DNA from: UBA4416 sp943362175 | GTDB lineage: Bacteria; Bacteroidota; Bacteroidia; B-17B0; Aurantibacillaceae | Direction: 5' to 3' | Assembly: GCA_943362175.1 (NCBI GenBank) | Contig: CALRIU020000012.1 | Location: forward strand, 62,001-126,000 | Length of the DNA: 64,000 bases | Part shown: in pieces, positions 50,317-59,784 of the stretch | How the letters are laid out: the number at the start of each line of letters is the position of its first letter | Position numbering within the stretch: position 1 is the first letter of the stretch | Position numbers and translations under genes: made by a program | The notes under the pieces: model-generated | Seen by the model: the letters and a program-made list of their open reading frames with translations, nothing else | Databases searched by the model: none | What the model was told of the DNA's origin: nothing

Positions 50317-51987
50317 TTACTTCGGCTCCTCCTTAAACACCCGGTTCAGGCGTTTCAACAGGAACATCATGATGAGGAAAGCCAGTAAGAGCAGCCCGAA
50401 GTTCAGCCAGAAGTAATTCGCCTTGTTATCAAACTTGTCCCAGTTCTTGGCAAGCACCCCGCTGAGCTTATTGCCAATGGAGGTGGCGAGTTGCCAGCCG
50501 CCCATCATCAATGCCGTGAGCCTCAGCGGAGAAAGCTTCGATACCATCGAGAGGCCCATCGGACTGAGGCAAAGCTCGCCGATGGTAATGACGCCGTAAC
50601 CTGCAATGAGCCACCAGGCGCTGGCTTTCGTGGCTCCGTTGTCTGTGTAGTATACGGCAGCTACCATCACAAGTGTGGAGAGCGCGCTCACCAACAAACC
50701 AATCGCTATCTTCGAGGCGGTAGTTGGTTCTCTTTTACGTTTACGCATAAAGGCAAAGAGCATGATGAGGAAAGGGGTGAGAGTGACTACAAAGAAAGGA
50801 TTGATCGATTGGAACAGTTCCGTGTTCACCAGGTTAATGGATTCGTGAGGCGCCGGATATTTTTCGGGAGGAAGGTTGTTGAAATAATTCGGATAGGCTT
50901 TGTGTTTAATGGCTTTGCCATCGGCGTCTTTCAGTGTCCTGAACTGCGAGTCCACTTTGTTTACTTCTACGCTGTCTGCTGTTATTTTATCCGATAAGGC
51001 CAGCTTCTTGGTCACGTTGGTGATCATGGCCGGGCTTTCACGATCCGTATAGGACTGGGCATAGGTGGTTAAGGCTGTTCCGTTTTGTTTAAAGATGGCC
51101 CAGAACAAAATCACGATCAGGAAGATGGTAAACATGGTGCCTAAAGGACGCTTTTCTTCTTTCGTTGCCTTCATATAAATGGAGGCATAGAAATAGATTA
51201 CCGGAATGCAGAACATGAAAAAGGCATCGGTGCTGCGGCTGCCCATTACGGTATATACTTTATCGGCGCTTCCGCCGATGGCGTTTGGCAGGAACCAGCC
51301 CAGCAGGGCAAAGCCCACGCCAACTAAAAGGATCTTTACAAATTGCATCAGGAAAGGCTTATCCTCCGGCTTAGGCTCCTTGCGGATATCAGCATGCTTA
51401 TAATGCTTCATCCCGGCCCAGAAGGTGATTACCCCTACAAACATTCCGATACCGGCAGTGATGAAAGCACCGTGCCAGCCGATTTTGTTACGCATGATGG
51501 CCGCGATGAAATTGCAAAGGAACGCGCCCAGGTTAATGCCCATATAAAAGATATTATAGCCGGTGTCTTTTTTATCCTTGTACCTTGGGTCGTTGAAGAG
51601 GTTGCCGAGTAAGGTAGAGATGTTGGGTTTGAAAAAACCATTTCCCACAACCATAATTACCAGGGACGTATAGAAGGCCCATTTTTCAGGAATGGCAAGC
51701 ATACAATAGCCAATACCCATCAGGATCCCGCCGAGCGTGATCGAGAAGCGGTAGCCGAGTTTCAGATCGGCCAGCAAGCCGCCCATAAAAGGCGTGAGGT
51801 AGGCGAGGGCGATGAAGGTGCCGAATACATCGGAGGCATCGCCATTATCCCAGCCCAGGCCGCCGCTGGTGGTGTCGGTCATGTAGAGGAAGAAGATCCC
51901 GATCATCAGGTAATAGCCGAAGCGCTCCCAGAACTCGGTGAATACTAAGAAGAATAAGCCGTTGGGGTATTTGGATTCCTGTTTCAT
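50317..51987 (-). CDS. Proton-dependent oligopeptide (POT/PTR) transporter
   Basis: The 556-residue membrane protein has the POT signature ExxERFxYY as EFWERFGYY (18-26) and FYMGINLGAFLCNFIA (PTR2 motif) in helix 5. About 14 membrane helices are apparent. A long loop at about 325-380 (DKITADSVEVNKVDSQF ... YPNYF) is an insertion common in Bacteroidota homologues and probably periplasmic. It imports di- and tripeptides with protons. Monocistronic. Confidence 0.9.
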   Translation of the reverse strand: MKQESKYPNGLFFLVFTEFWERFGYYLMIGIFFLYMTDTTSGGLGWDNGDASDVFGTFIALAYLTPFMGGLLADLKLGYRFSITLGGILMGIGYCMLAIPEKWAFYTSLVIMVVGNGFFKPNISTLLGNLFNDPRYKDKKDTGYNIFYMGINLGAFLCNFIAAIMRNKIGWHGAFITAGIGMFVGVITFWAGMKHYKHADIRKEPKPEDKPFLMQFVKILLVGVGFALLGWFLPNAIGGSADKVYTVMGSRSTDAFFMFCIPVIYFYASIYMKATKEEKRPLGTMFTIFLIVILFWAIFKQNGTALTTYAQSYTDRESPAMITNVTKKLALSDKITADSVEVNKVDSQFRTLKDADGKAIKHKAYPNYFNNLPPEKYPAPHESINLVNTELFQSINPFFVVTLTPFLIMLFAFMRKRKREPTTASKIAIGLLVSALSTLVMVAAVYYTDNGATKASAWWLIAGYGVITIGELCLSPMGLSMVSKLSPLRLTALMMGGWQLATSIGNKLSGVLAKNWDKFDNKANYFWLNFGLLLLAFLIMMFLLKRLNRVFKEEPK

Positions 51988-52069
51988 GATGCTATTATTT
52001 TAAATGAAAAATTACCGGGAGGAAATGATCGGGTTTTGTGAATTAATCGTGCAATATAGCGAATAAGGG

Positions 52070-52477
52070 CTATTTTACAAAAAAGGTATTCCGGAGAATT
52101 GCTTTGCGGGCCGGGATATGTTTTACCTCGATGCTGATGGTTTTGGAGGGCTCGCAAATGCCTTCCAGCAAAGGGATGTAGGCCGTATCAGGCTTGGAGA
52201 GCGAGTACTTCATGCCCGGAATGTAGGCCAGCCTGAACAGCGAATCGCCGGCTGCCCTGATCAGCTGGGCATTTTGCAGATGGATCACCAGCTTGTGCCG
52301 GATGCTGTCCGGAAAATGGACCACGAACAGATCACTTCTATTTCTGACGATTGTATCACTTTTGGCTCCCGTTTGAAAAAACAGGAAACGGTTATCCTCC
52401 TGCCTGATCTTGATTTTTTGCTGGGCCTGTACACCCAGTGAACCGAACATCAGAAGTATGCTTAAAAACTTTGCCAA
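52070..52477 (-). CDS. Small exported protein of unknown function
   Basis: The 135-residue product has a signal peptide (to about residue 18, ending GVQAQ). The mature part is beta-rich (FLFFQTGAKSDTIVRN, SISIEVKHIP-like KTISIEVKHIPARKA). No family is recognised and there is no lipobox. It lies alone between the POT transporter and the ABC fusion. Confidence 0.45.
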   Translation of the reverse strand: MAKFLSILLMFGSLGVQAQQKIKIRQEDNRFLFFQTGAKSDTIVRNRSDLFVVHFPDSIRHKLVIHLQNAQLIRAAGDSLFRLAYIPGMKYSLSKPDTAYIPLLEGICEPSKTISIEVKHIPARKAILRNTFFVK

Positions 52478-52507
52478 TCAATGAATGTTTATGATGGTTT
52501 TGAGTCA

Positions 52508-52519
52508 CGATAGCTATCG
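52508..52519. repeat. CGATAGCTATCG palindrome
   Basis: A perfect 12-bp palindrome; the same sequence lies within a longer 18-bp palindrome (TCCCGATAGCTATCGGGA) at 60957-60974. Both are intergenic. Confidence 0.5.
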
Positions 52520-52571
52520 GGACGAAGTCAACGGTAATCAACGGCACTCGACCTGACAATCTAAATTTGCC

Positions 52572-55500
52572 TTAGGACCTTTTCTTTCTGAATTTGATAT
52601 TCCCGAAAAGGTCCAGCACTTTTTTAAACACATCGAAATACAAGGTGATCATCAGGATGAGGCTCATGATCCAGATCACCGAAATATTGAACCAGTAGGT
52701 CGGGAAGAAATGACCCAGGAATTTTTTGTTAGGAGCATAAAAATGAGCCCCGCCGAAATTGGATTCCGTAGGGTCGGCATACACCGGATCGATGCGCTGG
52801 ATCAACCTGCCGTCTTTCTCCAGGCAAGCCTCGCCGCTGATATCGTTGGCATTTCTTACCAGTTGCGATAAGCTCTCGTTCTCATAATCTTCCTGCAGGC
52901 GGATGAATGCCTCATTGCCCATTTGTTCGATCATGCGATGCACCACTTTTTCTTTTTCGGCTCTTTTCTTATTCTCGCGCAGCACATAATGCTCGTTCAC
53001 CTTATCCAGGAAAGCTTTCAGGGCAGTGGCTACCTCCGGGGTATAATCGTTGACGTTGAGCTTATCAATGAACTCGAACTGGTACTTGTTGTTCAGGAAT
53101 GCCTGTTCCTTCAGCAATTCATTTTTGATCAGGGCCAGGTCTTTCGCCGTTTCATCTTTTTTCAGGTACTCCTTGCTCTCCCTGGAGATCTTGCTCATCT
53201 TGCCTTCCAGCTTTTGCTTCCAGTAGTTCTTTTTATAGCCGGCAATGCTGATCGCTTTTTCGTACTTGTAGAAATTTTTGAAATAGTCGTTTTCCTTGAA
53301 TTGGTTCACCGCCAAAGCCTCAAAGGCCCAGCGGCTCGCCATCATCTCACCTACAACAGGCACACCGCCCTGCTTGGCCAGTACCGGGTTGAGCTTATCG
53401 AACTTTACGACCACACCGGCCAGCAGAAGCTGCGGAATGATCAGGAAAGGAATTAAAATATAGATGGTCACCGCACTGTTGAAAGCGCTGGAAATGTTCA
53501 GGCCCAGCATATTGGCAAAACAGGAGGTAGTGAACAACACCAGCCAGTAGTCGGCAAACATCCCTTTCACCCCTAATACCAGGTTCCCGACCACTACAAA
53601 CAACACCGTCTGAAAGGCCGATAATGCAAACATGATGATGATCTTGCTCCATAAGTAGCTGCCTTTGCTCAGGTTCAGGAAAGACTCCCGCTTGCGGATC
53701 TTACGGTCGCGGATAATTTCTTCCGCGCTCACCGTTAAGCCCAGGAACAAGGCCACCACCACCGACATGAACATGTAAGCCGTTAAGTTCTCGTTCTTAA
53801 AGAACACATAGCCCACGCTGTTATCCTCGTCGGTATTGAAGTAGCGTACCAGGAATGCCAGGATAAAGGCCAGCAAAGGTGCTTCCAGGAAGTTGATTAA
53901 TAAATACTGGGTATTGGTGAGCTTGCTTTTAACGTCCCTGGTAATAAATACCTTGAATTGCTTGAATGGATTCGGGATCTTGAAGATGGCCTCCGGGATC
54001 TCATCCTGGTGCTGGATCTCGCCGATTGTCGCTTCGATTTTCTCCACGTAGCTTTTGTTCCACTCACTCGGGCTTGTCTTCCGGTTGTGTGTGAGGTTAC
54101 CGTACTCATCCAATACCTTGCTTTCAATGATGTTGAAGATAAGCTCCGGGTTTACGTTACCGCAGTTCCAGCATTCGCTTTCCTCGGCATTCACGTGCTG
54201 TACCAGCGTTTTGAAATAAGAAACCGCATCCACCGGATTTCCGTAATAGATCGGGTAACCGCCCACATCGAGGATCTGCAGCTTATCGAACATTTTAAAA
54301 ATATCCGAAGAAGGCTGGTGGATCACCACGAAAATAAGCTTTCCTTTCAGGGAGAGCTCCTTCAAAAGGTCCATGATGTTCTCCGAGTCGCGCGATGATA
54401 AGCCCGACGTAGGCTCATCCACATACAGCACTGATGGCTCGCGGATCAGCTCCAGGCCAATGTTCAGGCGTTTACGCTGCCCGCCCGAAATGGTTTTCTC
54501 CAGAGGAGATCCCACTTTCAGGTCTTTCGTTTCGGAGAGGCCCAGGTCGGCCAGCAGGCTATGGCATTTTTTGGCGATCTCCTCGTCCGACAGGTTGCCG
54601 AAACAGAGCTTGGCATTATAAAATAAATTCTGGTAAACCGTGAGTTCCTCGATCAGTAAGTCATCCTGTGTCACGTGGCCGATCACACCTTCCACGAATT
54701 TCTTGTCAACGTGGATGTTCTTGCCGTTGATGAGGACCTGCCCGCTACTCGGCACTTCCACGCCGTTCAGGACATTCAGGAGCGTTGATTTTCCGGCACC
54801 CGAGCCCCCCATAATGCCGATGAGCTTCCCGCTTTCCTCGCGGATGTTGATGTTGCGCAGGCCCAGCTTTCCGCCTTTGAATTTGTATTCAATATTTTTG
54901 GCCTCGAAGGAAATCCGTGCCTTGGAGCTATCCGCCAGGAAGCGGCCGATGATATCGCTGTAATAAATCGGCTTTACCTTTGAGTTTCTCAGGGAAGAGC
55001 CCGGTGTTAAAATGTGTACCCGTTCCTTGGAGATGCCTTGCCCGTTGAGTTGCAGCTCGATGTTTCCATAAATGCGCAGCGCATACATGCCCACGCTGTC
55101 GATCTGGATCACACGCACGTCAGACGTCAGGGTGTCGCAGTAGATATGTTTGCAGGCATTGTTGTAGCCTTCAGGCTTGTTATTGATGACCAGGATATTG
55201 GGAGTGTTCGGGACCTTCTCGGCAGTGTCTTCTACAAAGGCCCTGAGCTGGGCAAACTCTTCGGTAGAGATGTTGAAGGTATCGGCCACCGTAACCACAA
55301 ATTCGTTTTCCTGCTCGGAGATCTCGTCACTTGAATAAATGAACTCCAGCAAACGGATCAATACGATGACTTTCTGCGGCTGCTCCAGCTCCTGGTTGAT
55401 CTGCGTACAGATCTTTAATACTTTGACAGAGTTAAGCGAGGTACGTTTGGCCGTACCATCTTTTTTTTTGGAACTTGACTGTTGGGCTTCAATAAACTCG

Positions 55501-55652
55501 TCGAAAATAACGAGGTACTTTTCAACCTGTTCTTTGTTTAATTGTTGTTTGAGGAAAGACTCAACAATCGCACGACCGGTATTGGTAATCCCATCAACTT
55601 TAGCGATGATGGCGAACATTTGCATTAAAGCCCTAAGTATTCGTTCACTCAT
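52572..55652 (-). CDS. TerB-like / ABC ATPase / ABC-2 permease fusion (ABCG-like)
   Basis: The 1026-residue single-chain half-transporter begins with a TerB-like helical domain (1-150, FAIIAKVDGITNTGRAIVE, acidic and helical). A small beta domain follows (about 155-245). The ATPase (about 248-470) has Walker A GGSGAGKST (282-290), signature SGGQRKRLNIGLELI and Walker B VLYVDEPTSGLSS. The C-terminal permease (about 590-1010) has about six helices and a charged insert (840-950). This layout is ABCG/WHITE-like, with the ATPase N-terminal to the permease. The substrate is unknown; TerB domains may sense stress or metals. Confidence 0.82.
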   Translation of the reverse strand: MSERILRALMQMFAIIAKVDGITNTGRAIVESFLKQQLNKEQVEKYLVIFDEFIEAQQSSSKKKDGTAKRTSLNSVKVLKICTQINQELEQPQKVIVLIRLLEFIYSSDEISEQENEFVVTVADTFNISTEEFAQLRAFVEDTAEKVPNTPNILVINNKPEGYNNACKHIYCDTLTSDVRVIQIDSVGMYALRIYGNIELQLNGQGISKERVHILTPGSSLRNSKVKPIYYSDIIGRFLADSSKARISFEAKNIEYKFKGGKLGLRNINIREESGKLIGIMGGSGAGKSTLLNVLNGVEVPSSGQVLINGKNIHVDKKFVEGVIGHVTQDDLLIEELTVYQNLFYNAKLCFGNLSDEEIAKKCHSLLADLGLSETKDLKVGSPLEKTISGGQRKRLNIGLELIREPSVLYVDEPTSGLSSRDSENIMDLLKELSLKGKLIFVVIHQPSSDIFKMFDKLQILDVGGYPIYYGNPVDAVSYFKTLVQHVNAEESECWNCGNVNPELIFNIIESKVLDEYGNLTHNRKTSPSEWNKSYVEKIEATIGEIQHQDEIPEAIFKIPNPFKQFKVFITRDVKSKLTNTQYLLINFLEAPLLAFILAFLVRYFNTDEDNSVGYVFFKNENLTAYMFMSVVVALFLGLTVSAEEIIRDRKIRKRESFLNLSKGSYLWSKIIIMFALSAFQTVLFVVVGNLVLGVKGMFADYWLVLFTTSCFANMLGLNISSAFNSAVTIYILIPFLIIPQLLLAGVVVKFDKLNPVLAKQGGVPVVGEMMASRWAFEALAVNQFKENDYFKNFYKYEKAISIAGYKKNYWKQKLEGKMSKISRESKEYLKKDETAKDLALIKNELLKEQAFLNNKYQFEFIDKLNVNDYTPEVATALKAFLDKVNEHYVLRENKKRAEKEKVVHRMIEQMGNEAFIRLQEDYENESLSQLVRNANDISGEACLEKDGRLIQRIDPVYADPTESNFGGAHFYAPNKKFLGHFFPTYWFNISVIWIMSLILMITLYFDVFKKVLDLFGNIKFRKKRS

Positions 55653-55791
55653 ATATTTTGATTAGTGGGGTGTTATGGAGAAATACGAAAGTTACTAATT
55701 ATTAATAATTTAACAAATTTCCTTTCAAAATTTAATCGATTATTTTTGAAGCTTGTTTAACGTCAAATTTTGCAGGCATACTAAGCGAAAT

Positions 55792-55887
55792 ATGTCGGGA
55801 AAACTTAACGAAACCATAGGCAAAAAGAAGCATAAACACATTATCAGATACGTTCTATACAGGCTCTTAGGCCTGTCGAAAAGATGA
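55792..55887 (+). CDS. 31-residue basic peptide coupled to the Pif1-like helicase
   Basis: ATG 55792 opens MSGKLNETIGKKKHKH..., 31 residues with many Lys, Arg and His, ending at TGA 55885-55887. Its stop overlaps the helicase ATG (ATGA at 55884-55887), as in translationally coupled genes. Upstream, TTTG (55745-55748) and AAATTTTG (55765-55772) resemble a promoter, placing its ATG at the start of the transcript. It could be a leader or a small protein. Confidence 0.45.
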   Translation: MSGKLNETIGKKKHKHIIRYVLYRLLGLSKR

Positions 55888-58208
55888 ATACATTGGGAAG
55901 AGAATATAATGCGGCTGAGATGGCAGCAAAATTTATCAATCAAACCAGCAAACCTGTTTTCTTAACAGGAAAAGCCGGAACGGGAAAGACCACGTTTTTA
56001 AGAAATATCATTGAGCATACGCACAAGAATGCCATCATTGTGGCACCCACAGGTATTGCGGCCATCAATGCGGGTGGCGTGACCATTCATTCGCAGTTTG
56101 GCCTTCCCTTCGGCCTCTTTGTTCCCGACAGCAGTTTCAAAATCGATAATTTCCAGGTAAAGATCAATACGCCTTACACGATGGTGAAGCACCTCAACAT
56201 GCGCGACCAGAAACGCAGGCTGTTGCAGGAGTTGGAATTGCTGGTGATCGACGAGGTGAGCATGCTCAGGGCCGATCTGCTGGACACAATCGACTTTGTG
56301 CTGAAAAGCGTGCGCCGCCAGCAACACAAGCCTTTCGGGGGCGTGCAGGTTTTATTCATCGGTGACCTCATGCAGCTGCCACCGGTAGTGAAGGAAGAGG
56401 AGTGGAATATTTTAAAACAGTATTACAACAGCATTTACTTTTTCGATGCCCAGGTATTGAAGCAGGAGAAACCGGTTTACATCGAGCTTGATAAAATCTA
56501 CCGGCAAACAGATTCTACCTTCATCGATCTGTTGAATAACCTGAGAAACAATACGGTGACGCAGGCTGATATTAATTTGCTGAATACACATTATAAACCG
56601 GATTTTGATATCCGTTCGGCACGCAATATCATTACGCTTACCACACACAACCATAAGGCCGATACGATGAATAAATCGGCTTTGCAGGAGCTCAAAAGCC
56701 GTTCTTATTTTTTTAATGCCAGGATCGAAGGCGAGTTCAATGAATATGCCTATCCCGTAGAAGCCTCGCTGGAGCTGAAAGTAGGGGCACAGATCATGTT
56801 CATCAAAAACGACATCAGCGGCCGGCAGCAGTATTTCAACGGGAAGATCGGTGTTGTTTCGTCGTTGAGCGATAAAGAGATTGAAATCGATTTCAGGGAC
56901 GGCAGCAAGCCTTTCACCCTGGAAACTTACCAGTGGCGAAACATCAAATACGAGCTGGATCCGGTAACGAATGAGATCGATGAAAAAGACATCGGGGAGT
57001 TCAACCAGTACCCGATCAAGCTGGCATGGGCCATTACCGTACACAAAAGTCAGGGGCTCACCTTTGAGAAAGCGATCCTCGACATCAACCGCGCCTTTGC
57101 GCCGGGACAGGTATATGTAGCCTTATCGCGCCTCAAATCGCTCGATGGGTTGGTGCTGACCTCGCCGGTGCAGTTCAATGCCATTTCCCAGGACAAAGCG
57201 CTGGAAGAGTATGCGAAGCTCAAGCCTCAGCAGGAAGAAGTGAAACAGCTGATCGACCAGGAAACGGTTTTCTTCTTAAGAGCCTACCTGTTGAAGGTTT
57301 ATGATTTTATATGGCTTCACAGCAACCTCAAGCGGCACCTGGAAAGCTACACCATGGAGGAGAACAAATCCACCAAGCAAAAGCATCAGGCCTGGGCGGA
57401 AGAGCTGTTCGCGAAATTTGAACCGCTGAAACAGAATGCCGATAAATTCAGCAACCAGATCCATTTTATTTTTGAGGGAAAGGAAGAAGGCTATCTCCAG
57501 AAAGTACATGAGCGTCATCTCGCGGCGAAAAATTATTTCTACCCGGTGCTCAAAGAGCTTTCTAAAAGCGTGTTGGTGCATATTGAATTGTTGAAGGAAG
57601 AAAAACAGATCAAGCAATACCTCGAAGAGTTACTTGACCTGGAAGGCTTGCTTTATAAGCATTTGCAGCAGCTCGACAAAATGTCGCTGGTGCTGGATCA
57701 TGTGCTGAACGGTACGGAATTCGATAAGCAGAAATTCAGGCAAAGCTCCGCGCAAGCCGAACGCCTGGAGCTGGTGAAGGAAAGCATCGCCATTACGGAG
57801 AAAGCCGCTTTTGAAGAGCGGAGAAGCAAATCGGCTTCCGGTAAAACCCGGAAAGAGAAAAAAACGCGGGAGCCTAAAATAAAAAAAGAGAAAGCCACCA
57901 AGGCGCCAAAGCCGGATACAAAAACCTTAAGTTTTGATTTGTATAAGGAAGGAAAAACGGTTTTCGAAATCGCAGGACTCAGGCAAATGGCCATCACGAC
58001 CATCGAGAATCACCTGGCGCATTACGTCAGCCTCGGCATGATCCCGGTAACGCAATTCGTTCCCAAAGAAAAGCACGAAAAGATCCTGGAAAGCTATAAA
58101 AAGCACGGCGATGGATTGGCAAACCCCATCAAGCAGGAGCTTGGCGACGACTACTCCTATTCGGAGATCCGCTTTGTGCTTGCTACACAAAAACACCTCA
58201 AAAAATAG
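55884..58208 (+). CDS. Pif1/RecD2-like SF1B helicase with C-terminal HTH
   Basis: The 774-residue protein has Walker A GKAGTGKTT (29-37), VIDEVSMLRADLLD (motif II), QLPPV (motif III region), GDLMQLPPV, and helicase motifs WAITVHKSQGLTFEKAILDINRAFAPGQVYVALSRLKSL (V-VI). These are Pif1-type 5'-3' helicase features. A lysine-rich linker follows (about 630-680), and the C-terminus carries an HTH_40-like domain, LYKEGKTVFEIAGLRQMAITTIENHLAHYV, known from the C-terminus of RecQ-like proteins. It likely unwinds G-quadruplexes or forks. It overlaps the small basic ORF by 4 bases. Confidence 0.85.
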   Translation: MNTLGREYNAAEMAAKFINQTSKPVFLTGKAGTGKTTFLRNIIEHTHKNAIIVAPTGIAAINAGGVTIHSQFGLPFGLFVPDSSFKIDNFQVKINTPYTMVKHLNMRDQKRRLLQELELLVIDEVSMLRADLLDTIDFVLKSVRRQQHKPFGGVQVLFIGDLMQLPPVVKEEEWNILKQYYNSIYFFDAQVLKQEKPVYIELDKIYRQTDSTFIDLLNNLRNNTVTQADINLLNTHYKPDFDIRSARNIITLTTHNHKADTMNKSALQELKSRSYFFNARIEGEFNEYAYPVEASLELKVGAQIMFIKNDISGRQQYFNGKIGVVSSLSDKEIEIDFRDGSKPFTLETYQWRNIKYELDPVTNEIDEKDIGEFNQYPIKLAWAITVHKSQGLTFEKAILDINRAFAPGQVYVALSRLKSLDGLVLTSPVQFNAISQDKALEEYAKLKPQQEEVKQLIDQETVFFLRAYLLKVYDFIWLHSNLKRHLESYTMEENKSTKQKHQAWAEELFAKFEPLKQNADKFSNQIHFIFEGKEEGYLQKVHERHLAAKNYFYPVLKELSKSVLVHIELLKEEKQIKQYLEELLDLEGLLYKHLQQLDKMSLVLDHVLNGTEFDKQKFRQSSAQAERLELVKESIAITEKAAFEERRSKSASGKTRKEKKTREPKIKKEKATKAPKPDTKTLSFDLYKEGKTVFEIAGLRQMAITTIENHLAHYVSLGMIPVTQFVPKEKHEKILESYKKHGDGLANPIKQELGDDYSYSEIRFVLATQKHLKK

Positions 58209-58390
58209 TGAATGTCTTGTGGGTGTCTCACCAACAAAGCAGGAGAATTTTAACTACATAGACACATAGAAATTATAGAGAACAGACTATAGACCTGTCA
58301 TCTCAGCCCGGGCTGCTGTTGGTATTGTCATCACCAGCAAGGCAAACAACTGCCAAAGAGCAAGAATTTAATGGGTAAGCATCTTTGCGG

Positions 58391-58412
58391 GCACTGAGCG
58401 GAGTCGAAGTGC
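58391..58412 (+). repeat. Hairpin repeat copy with GCACT/AGTGC arms
   Basis: GCACT-GAGCGGAGTCGA-AGTGC differs by one base from the copy nested in the element at 50148-50169. It lies at the convergent junction of the helicase and efp genes. Confidence 0.65.
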
Positions 58413-58421
58413 CGCTTCGTG

Positions 58422-58973
58422 TTACTTCACCCGCTCCACGTATTCGCCCGTCTCCGTATTGATTTTCAGCTTATCGCCGTTCACCACAAAGATCGGAACC
58501 TGGATCTTAATACCACCTTCCACCTCAGCGGTTTTCAGGGTTTTATTTTTGATGCCTTCCTCGGTATAGGTTACGGCAAGCTCTACATACTGTGGCAGGG
58601 AGCCATTCAGAGGCTTATCGTTCTCATCGAAACGGATCTTCAGGATCATGCCTTCCTGTAAGAACTGAATGCTCTCGGCAAAAAGGATCTTCGGAATGTG
58701 AAGCTGGTCGTAGGTTTCCTGGTTCATGCATACGAGGAAGTCGCCATCCATAAATAAGTACTGCATCTCATACTCGTCCACGCGAATGAGGTCGATCTTT
58801 TCGCCTGAGCGGAAACGGATCTCACTTTGCTTGCCCGTTTCCACGTTGCGGCATTTGCAGGAATAAATGGCGTTTCCTTTGCCGGGAGTAATATGATCGT
58901 AGTCCAGTACCTGAACCAATTCGTTGTTATGCCTGATAAAGCAGCCTCTTGAAATATCGGAAGTAGTCGCCAT
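58422..58973 (-). CDS. efp: Translation elongation factor P
   Basis: EF-P relieves ribosome stalling at consecutive prolines. The 183-residue protein has the KOW-like domain I, with the modifiable-lysine loop at ITPGKGNAI (Lys32), domain II with RFRSGEKIDLIRVD and YLFMDGDFLVCMNQETYDQL, and domain III ending VVNGDKLKINTETGEYVERVK. These are diagnostic of EF-P. The loop differs from the usual PGKGxA(F), but the lysine is kept. Confidence 0.93.
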   Translation of the reverse strand: MATTSDISRGCFIRHNNELVQVLDYDHITPGKGNAIYSCKCRNVETGKQSEIRFRSGEKIDLIRVDEYEMQYLFMDGDFLVCMNQETYDQLHIPKILFAESIQFLQEGMILKIRFDENDKPLNGSLPQYVELAVTYTEEGIKNKTLKTAEVEGGIKIQVPIFVVNGDKLKINTETGEYVERVK

Positions 58974-58994
58974 GAAATTATTTTTAATAAAGCG

Positions 58995-59027
58995 GAAAGA
59001 TACTATTGTCAGCTGAAATAGGCAAAA
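58995..59027 (-). promoter_or_regulatory. Promoter of efp
   Basis: On the minus strand TTTTG (59027-59023), a 20-base spacer, then TATCTTTC (59002-58995). This matches -33/-7 with one mismatch and lies about 22 bases before the ATG at 58973. Confidence 0.7.
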
Positions 59028-59055
59028 TTATTTAAAGCGGGCAGATCCTGCTTTG

Positions 59056-59063
59056 TATCTTTT
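59056..59063 (+). promoter_or_regulatory. -7 element of the first four-cysteine gene
   Basis: TATCTTTT is one base from TAnnTTTG and lies 39 bases before the ATG at 59102. Confidence 0.45.
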
Positions 59064-59101
59064 TTTATGCACCACATTATAATTTTCAAACAAGATGCTA
59101 T

Positions 59102-59596
59102 ATGAGCCGATCTTTATTTCAAATCACCATTCCTGAGCCCTGTCACGAAGACTGGAGCCGGATGCATCCCGATGCCAAAGGGAAATTCTGCAAGGCTTGT
59201 TGTCACTCTGTCTACGATTTCTCTGAAAAAACACCCGCTGAGATCAGGGAGATTTTACTGCAACAGCCCTCCGGAAAAATCTGTGGGTATTTTAAGGAAA
59301 CACAACTTAACAGGCCTTTGTTTGTTATGCTGGATAAGCGCTTGATGAATTTCACAAGGCGGTTTGCCTTAGCGCTCTATGTGGTTTTCGGTTCGCTTTT
59401 ATTCAGCTGTAAAACTATTCCCGAACCTGAACAAAAATCCCAGGTAGAGTGGATGGATGGGCCCGTATTTCAAAAAGGGAGATTTATAACACATGATTCC
59501 GGGAGAGATTCTACCAGGCGGATGTATGGGAAAGCAGATTATATGCAATACCTCCCGGAAGAGCTAACCGACAGCACCATGCAGCGATCAGAATAA
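59102..59596 (+). CDS. Four-cysteine N-terminal motif protein with membrane segment, paralogue 1
   Basis: The 164-residue protein begins with FQITIPEPCHEDWSRMHPDA, then GKFCKACCHSVYDFSEKT, EIREILL and KICGYF. Cys14, 30, 33 and 61 are exactly spaced as in the neighbour at 59785, with an extra Cys34. This is a small metal-site-like module seen in Bacteroidota but unnamed to me. A membrane segment (about 86-101) ends GSLLFSC(103)K, lipobox-like. The remaining 60 residues are polar. The N-terminal module would be cytoplasmic if the segment is a signal anchor. Confidence 0.6.
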   Translation: MSRSLFQITIPEPCHEDWSRMHPDAKGKFCKACCHSVYDFSEKTPAEIREILLQQPSGKICGYFKETQLNRPLFVMLDKRLMNFTRRFALALYVVFGSLLFSCKTIPEPEQKSQVEWMDGPVFQKGRFITHDSGRDSTRRMYGKADYMQYLPEELTDSTMQRSE

Positions 59597-59720
59597 AAGC
59601 TGTATTAAGCCCTGTATTTGTAAGGTATTTGAAACCGCAAGCCCCACTGTTTCCTAAGCCACTTACCATAAATTTCCCGCCACTTACAAGATGGCTTCTT
59701 TTTGAAGATGATTACGGTTA

Positions 59721-59728
59721 TACATTTG
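59721..59728 (+). promoter_or_regulatory. -7 element of the second four-cysteine gene
   Basis: TACATTTG matches TAnnTTTG, 57 bases before the ATG at 59785; TTTG at 59701-59704 may be the -33 with a 16-base spacer. Confidence 0.5.
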
Positions 59729-59784
59729 ACGCCGGGTACCCTTATGGAATTTTTTGTTTAACCACATCTTAATGTAAAACCTTT

